From Heliocidaris erythrogramma (Eukaryota > Echinodermata > Echinoidea > Camarodonta > Echinometridae): 64,000 bases of DNA. Below the pieces are notes generated by a model. The model had not been told where the DNA came from, searched no databases, and saw nothing but the letters and a program-made list of their open reading frames with translations. Shown here in pieces: positions 59,167 through 64,000 of this stretch. The DNA lies in NCBI GenBank assembly GCA_025617745.1, contig CM046857.1, positions 25,575,761-25,639,760 on the forward strand, written 5' to 3'. Numbering within the stretch: the stretch's first letter is position 1; each line of letters starts with the position of its first letter. Made by a program: the position numbers and the translations under genes.

Positions 59167-61036
59167 AACCTAGTTCACACCAACGGCGCTTTGATGGCGC
59201 TTTAAAGCGGCGTGCAAAGCGGCACCAAAGCGTAACAAAGCTTGATTAAAGCGTCAGGGTCGTAATAGATCGTGGGAAAGCTTGGAGCAAAGCGGGACAT
59301 TCGGCAAGAGCGCCAAAATTTTTTAAACTGTTTAAAAATTTTGGGCGCTCTGTCACGAATTGAATAAAGCGCCGAGAGCGTATCAAAGCTTAACAAAGCG
59401 TAACAAAGCTCAGCAAAGCTTGGCTCAAAGCGTAGGAAAGCTCAACAGAGCTTGGTTCAAAGCGGGGACCCCAGTCTTCACGGTCTGTCACCACTTGACA
59501 CGCTTTGTTAAGATGTCTCAAGCTTTGCTACGATCTGGCATGAAGATCTGACACGAGGTCAGACGATTTCATCAAGATCTGACACGCTTTGTTACGCTTT
59601 GTTACGCTTTCATGAAGGACTTTCACGCTTTCCCACAAATTGAGACGCTTTGATCAAGGATTGACACACTTTGTTAGGCTTTGTTATGTTTAGCAAGCTT
59701 CATAACGCTCTCTCATGCTCTCTCACGCTCTCCTACGATACCCACGCTCTGTCTCCATCCCTATAAATAGCGCTGCGACTTGAGTACCACTCATTGCATT
59801 GTTTCCAAACGAAGAAGTATCACTATCAGTGATAATATTAAATGTTTACTTTGATAACTTTGCATGTATGATTTGTAAAATGTTTACTGTGATAATTTTC
59901 CATGTATGATTTGTAAACAGTGATAATATTTATTTTTTTGTTTGGTTAAGTTTGATGCTTTTTGTACATATTGATAACATGTTTCTTAATAATAAAAGAG
60001 AATATGTTACATTTAAAAGAAATGCCTTTTATTTTCAAATAGAATAAAAAAATACAAGATAGATATTAATTAAAAATTAATTGAACAATACAAAATACAC
60101 AAAATCCCCCCACCCCCACACAAAAAAAAATTCAAAAGAAATAAAAGAAATGAAAATATAAAACATATAATAAAAAAGAGAAATAGAATAAAAAAAATTT
60201 ATGGAAAAACTTTGGGGAAACCTTAGTATACTGAGTTTTTTCACAAAGTTTTTCTATTTATTTTTTTATTCTATTTCTCCGTTTTATTATGCTATGTGTT
60301 ACATTTTTATTTCTTTTATTACATTTTCTTGGTTACAATAAGGTTTATTTATCTCACATATAAAATTTAGTATTCAAATTAATGAGAAAATCAATTTATT
60401 AATCAATTTCACAAAATTGCGTATTTTAAAGTTCATTTATGGCACATATCTAAATTTTCAATTCTATAACTTGATTTCTTTAAATTTTCAATCCTAATTT
60501 ACAATAACAATATTATCTGATTTTTCATTGGAAAAAAAATTAATAAAGTTTTTATTTGAATTAATTACAAGCAGATGAAATATTTATAATAATAACAACA
60601 ATAACATGAATAATAATCATAGCATCTTCCAAAAATTTTTTGTGTGGATCTGCTGCATCTTGATATAGGCTCTGGATCAATGAAATCGGCGATCTCGACA
60701 TTTTCCAATGCGCAACAGAGCTTGATAATCGTATCAGAGTGTGGTTTAAAGCGTCATAATCGCATCAAAGCGTATAAAGCGTAATAAAGCTTATCAAAGC
60801 TTATCAAAGCGTGATTTAAAGCGTAACAAAGCCTGATCAAATCGGGATCAAAGCGTGAGGAACCGTAACAAGTCGGGAAATAATTCATCCCCCAAAGCGG
60901 CAACCAATTCGTATCAGAGCTTATCAGAGCGTAACATTACTTAGGAGATCGTGTATTTTTGGAAAAGTAAACAAAAATGACGGCAATTTGCTCGCCGATC
61001 TAAAGCGTGGCATTCGCCGTTGGTGTGAACTAGGCA
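59167..61036. mobile_element. Harbinger-like non-autonomous element (1870 bp), private to unit B
   Basis: Tips share CCTAGTTCACACCAACGGCG (one or two differing bases outside), and TTA flanks both sides (59164-59166, 61037-61039); unit A has the empty site GACTGTTACAGACAC. A 3-bp TWA duplication is the hallmark of PIF/Harbinger. Ends are packed with AAAGCGTAACAAAGCTT words; in the left part orientation flips at about 59500, so 59170-59760 is itself a foldback. The middle is AT-rich with a TATAAATA and poly(A)-like signal. No transposase was recognised. Confidence 0.87.
59762..59769 (+). promoter_or_regulatory. TATA-box-like site inside the Harbinger-like element
   Basis: TATAAATA, with an initiator-like CCACTCATTG about 25 bases later and AATAAAAGAG at 59991. 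It could drive a short transcript from the element's middle. Prediction from spacing only. Confidence 0.35.
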
Positions 61037-62695
61037 TTACAGACACACAGACGAACTAAATTAGCAAAATTATAGTAAGGATATACTTATGCTTCTTTGA
61101 TTGATTGCTTTTATTTCTGCGTGCTAATAATCAATAAAATATTTTTCTACATAAGAATCAAATAAGTAAAAAATCATGTATTATAACCGTTCACGTCAAA
61201 CTAAGGAAAAGAAGGAAGGGGGAAAATGAGTTTTAGAAAAATATACTGTAATTATATACATATATTGTATGTACATGGATATAAGTTTTTCTTTTCTTTT
61301 TTTAAAGAAAAATAAGCCATTCTTATTGGGAAAAAAGCTAGAATAAGATTATTGGATTTTTATTAGGTTATCGGCCTATACTGTTGTTATATTAATTATT
61401 GCTGTTATTGCTCCTTTGTTATTATTGTTATCAGGCTTATTATTATCAATATTCATCACCATGCCTATATATAGCCCACAATTACTTGTTTCTAACTCTG
61501 AACATCAAATTTTTGCAAAGAAATTCGGTGATCCCCCATTAACATTATTATGTTTATCAACGTACATAAATGGCTGGTAAGATGGCATGTCAAAAAGTGG
61601 TTGGGGAAAGTGTGAAGTACACATTGTGTGGGCGGAGTTGATAATTCTGGGGCACGTAATACTTTATATTAACAGTTTGTTGAAAAAAAAAGTCATTCAC
61701 GAATTTGTATTTCTTATAAATAATCAAAGTAAATTATGTCGCGAAAATAGTCAACTCTAAATAAGTGGCAAATAAAACCAACTTTAGAAGAAGAAGAAGA
61801 AGACTGGCAGAATGAATTAGTGGAAATGGAAATATACTGATATAATAAAAACCCTTTAAAAGTACACAAACACAAGCTTACTTCAGCCTGGGGGTAACAC
61901 TTTGAATCTTAAACGTCATTTGCGTTCAGAGCACAGTTACTCGATCTTATGAATTTCTTATGTCAGTTTTTATATATTAACTTTGCTCTACCTAAGAAGT
62001 ATAGGGAACAGATTCTGGATTCATATTTTAAAAAATCATCATTTGGAATTATTTCGGATGTAAAAATTATATATTCGCCTACATAATCAGATATTGTGCA
62101 GGAGTAGATGCATAGACGTATAGCATGTATACAGGCACAGAGTTGTCAGGGGCTGACCTTTTTTTCACTGATAATTAAATTTCAATTTTAACATGATTGC
62201 AAAGACTTACAGAAAAAATCGACATAAAGGGCTGGTCAGACTTGACCGATAAAGAAAACGATATCCCTACACTCTAAAAAGTGAAGTGCTGAAAAACGAG
62301 TGTTAATTGGAAGTTTGCACTTGACATACTATTTCTAACACCTCACGTACCATTTGCGTCTGGGAGATGATAAGGTGCAGAAAATTGAGTGCTAAAAGTA
62401 AGTGCTGAATGTTAGGACGCTCGTTTTACACTTCAAGTACTGACCAACGTCCCGTGATTTTAGCACCTGCACAATTCTGTGCTAATAAGCGATTTCGTAA
62501 TTAGGATTTGCGCATGAGCAGATAAAGGTCATTTGACATAAACTGGCATGTTCGTTTAAAATTCACTGAGATAATCATCGACTGTGTAATGATTATTCAT
62601 ATATTCATTTAATTATACTTTTCATTAAATCCACTGAAAAGCAACAAAGTGTTCATTGATGGTTGGTATTTGACAGTCTGCCAAATGATAGCAAA
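61037..62695. other. Shared intergenic DNA of unit B, no gene
   Basis: Collinear with 37874-39532 at high identity; (GAA)n shorter here (61789-61801) than in A. No exon. Confidence 0.55.
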
Positions 62696-62738
62696 CTAAA
62701 GTTACCTCAGTGGTCAACTCTCAATCGCGGCGCCGCTA
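62696..62738. repeat. Boundary repeat X, copy 3 (left part)
   Basis: TAAAGTTACCTCAGTGGTCA and TCGCGGCGCCGCTA, interrupted by the 62739-63784 insertion; it resumes as GGGGCGATTGCATG at 63787. Confidence 0.75.
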
Positions 62739-63784
62739 AAGCCTTAGTCACAATTGCCCGCACGTTTTTTCAGGACGCACGGTTTCTACGTTTTTTCGAA
62801 CTCGGAAAAAAACGTAGAGGTCCGTGGCAGTTCGCACAGGGAGTATAAGTAGTACCGTGGTTGCGCGGGCTTCATACGCAAGGAGCACGTATGTCTTGCA
62901 GTTAACGTGCGGCACGCAAGGCGTCAGTACGCCTCAGTCGGAAATTTAATCGTGAGTGTAACGTGCAAATGCCGTGCGATTTGTATGTGCTCCGTGCAGA
63001 TTACGCAAGGTTCACTTCCGTTAATCGTACGTGTTGCAAGAACGTACGGGCCTGTTGCGCCACATTCACGCCGGTAGTAGGGTGAAAGCAAGATGAACGT
63101 ACTAAAACCGTACGGCGACAGTACGGTCGGCGGTGGATTTCCACCCTCTTAGCCCCACGTGTTCTCTTCTGACCCCTGCCTCTTGCTCCAGGCATTGTGA
63201 TTCAAGAGTCAGTCCTGATTTAGAAAACGTCGGACCTCCTGAAGACACTGAAAATTCAGAGCGAAAGTGTGAGAACTCTGTTGCCCGCACGGTTTTTATA
63301 CCGGCCCCAAATTGGCCGTACGTTGCACGCACGTGTTTGCATGCGCCGTGGGTGGGACACACGAAGCACGCAAGTCACATGCACGTTTTCAGCTATGATT
63401 GGATACCCGCGTAACACGCACGTGGCCCGCAAGGAGCGCATGCGCACTTGCGTGACCATCACATGCGTGCCTCGTGAGTGCTGCCTGCGGTATTCGCGCG
63501 GTTTTTACCCCCAGTAAACGTGCGACCCACCCACGCTATTCGCACTACCCTCTTGCGGAGACTGTGAGTGTTCATTACGTCCTGTCCACGGGCTGCCTGT
63601 CGTAGCGAGAACGCAGAAAATAATGTGCATACACATTTTCGGCCTACGGCTTTAGCGTGCTGTCTACGAACTCGAAATTCCGTACGAACAACCTGCGTCC
63701 CCCTTGCGTTTCCCCAAATTTCTGCCCGTAAACCACCCGTAAACCACCCGTACAAGCCCGTACGGGCAGTTGTGACTAAGGCTT
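62739..63784. mobile_element. GC-rich TA-flanked element with CGTACG words, private to unit B
   Basis: Tips AAGCCTTAGTCACAATTGCC and, reverse-complemented right, AAGCCTTAGTCACAACTGCC, with TA on each side. Unit A has the unbroken site CGCCGCTAAGGGGCG, differing by one base, so the duplication could be TA or TWA. Interior is GC-rich, full of CGTACGG, GCACGC and ACGCACGTG words in both orientations; overlapping frames (for example 63133-63414 and 63568-63927) arise from low stop density and show no domain. Superfamily uncertain, Harbinger- or mariner-like. Confidence 0.8.
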
Positions 63785-64000
63785 TAGGGGCGATTGCATG
63801 TTCACAATTCTATAACATAACTTTGCCACAAGGAGGCGGTATAGCTGGGGAAACATGTGTTATATATCAATCCATCTCCAAATGGTTAATACCAATTTCA
63901 ATACTGGTCTGTGTCATACGTGTATAACGTATAAAGTATAGGAGCATAAGACAACTAATCTTAACGTCTATTTGGGCACATTCTTGTACGGTTAAGGCAA
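63785..64000. repeat. Continuation of boundary repeat X and start of the next shared segment
   Basis: GGGGCGATTGCATGTTCACA onward matches 39580-39820, including ACTTTGCCACAAGGAGGCGG and the closing TTCTTGTACGGTTAAGGCAA. This implies either the end of unit B or the start of another unit beyond the window. Confidence 0.75.

Larger units (their letters stand above)
43973..64000 (+). repeat. Segmental duplication, unit B
   Basis: Collinear with 20355-39820. Insertions private to B: MITE 44077-44308, foldback 45682-49360, telomeric repeat 56265-56291, TTAA element 56368-57003, Harbinger-like 59167-61036 and TA-flanked GC-rich element 62739-63784. The last bases of the window still match unit A, so the true right edge is not seen. 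Confidence 0.9.

Noticed and set aside
63001-63927. Several overlapping frames in the GC-rich insertion
   Set aside because: Stops are rare because of GC content; both strands are open equally and no domain is visible.

Overview
The window is AT-rich, intron-rich metazoan nuclear DNA, most likely from an echinoderm such as a sea urchin. This rests on gene structure (one monocarboxylate-transporter-like gene in four exons, all introns phase 1, multi-kilobase introns) and on a very dense mix of non-LTR retrotransposon fragments, tRNA-derived SINEs, Tc1/mariner, hAT-like, Harbinger-like and foldback elements. The species is an inference; no rRNA, mitochondrial or diagnostic gene is present. There are no bacterial operons, no CRISPR array and no tRNA gene outside SINEs.

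Layout. 1-17.8 kb: intergenic, repeat-packed. It holds a ~155-bp tandem repeat (1-598), several small inverted-repeat elements, an 8-bp-TSD element (6207-8018) with a CACTCTTA-type element nested in it, a LINE RT fragment (11.6 kb), a tRNA-SINE (12 kb), a hairpin-forming minisatellite (13.1-13.8 kb), a GAGTCC array (14.3-14.5 kb) and a decayed LINE (15.0-17.6 kb). 18.3-20.0 kb: a Tc1-type transposon with intact ends and a frameshifted transposase. 20.3-39.8 kb: copy A of a ~20-kb tandem segmental duplication. 39.8-44.0 kb: junction/intergenic region. 44.0-64.0 kb: copy B, running off the window.

The only host gene recognised is an SLC16/MCT-like major-facilitator transporter, present once per duplicated unit. 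Copy B (exons 44587-44785, 50071-50214, 51900-52904, 53638-53753) is open throughout and encodes about 487 residues. Copy A (20704-20902, 26282-26421, 27998-29002, 29714-29829) has the same structure and is about 96% identical over the 309-residue open stretch in exon 3. It carries a 4-bp deletion in exon 2 that shifts the frame, so it looks like a recent pseudogene, or a gene whose only open product skips exon 2.

Because the two units are so similar, each acts as an 'empty site' for insertions in the other. This defines exact ends and target duplications for several mobile elements: a hAT-like composite in A; and, in B, a 3.7-kb foldback element, a TTAA-target element, a Harbinger-like element, a GC-rich TA-flanked element and an interstitial telomeric repeat. 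A theme across these families is arrays of short words, specific to each element, placed in both orientations inside the element ends.
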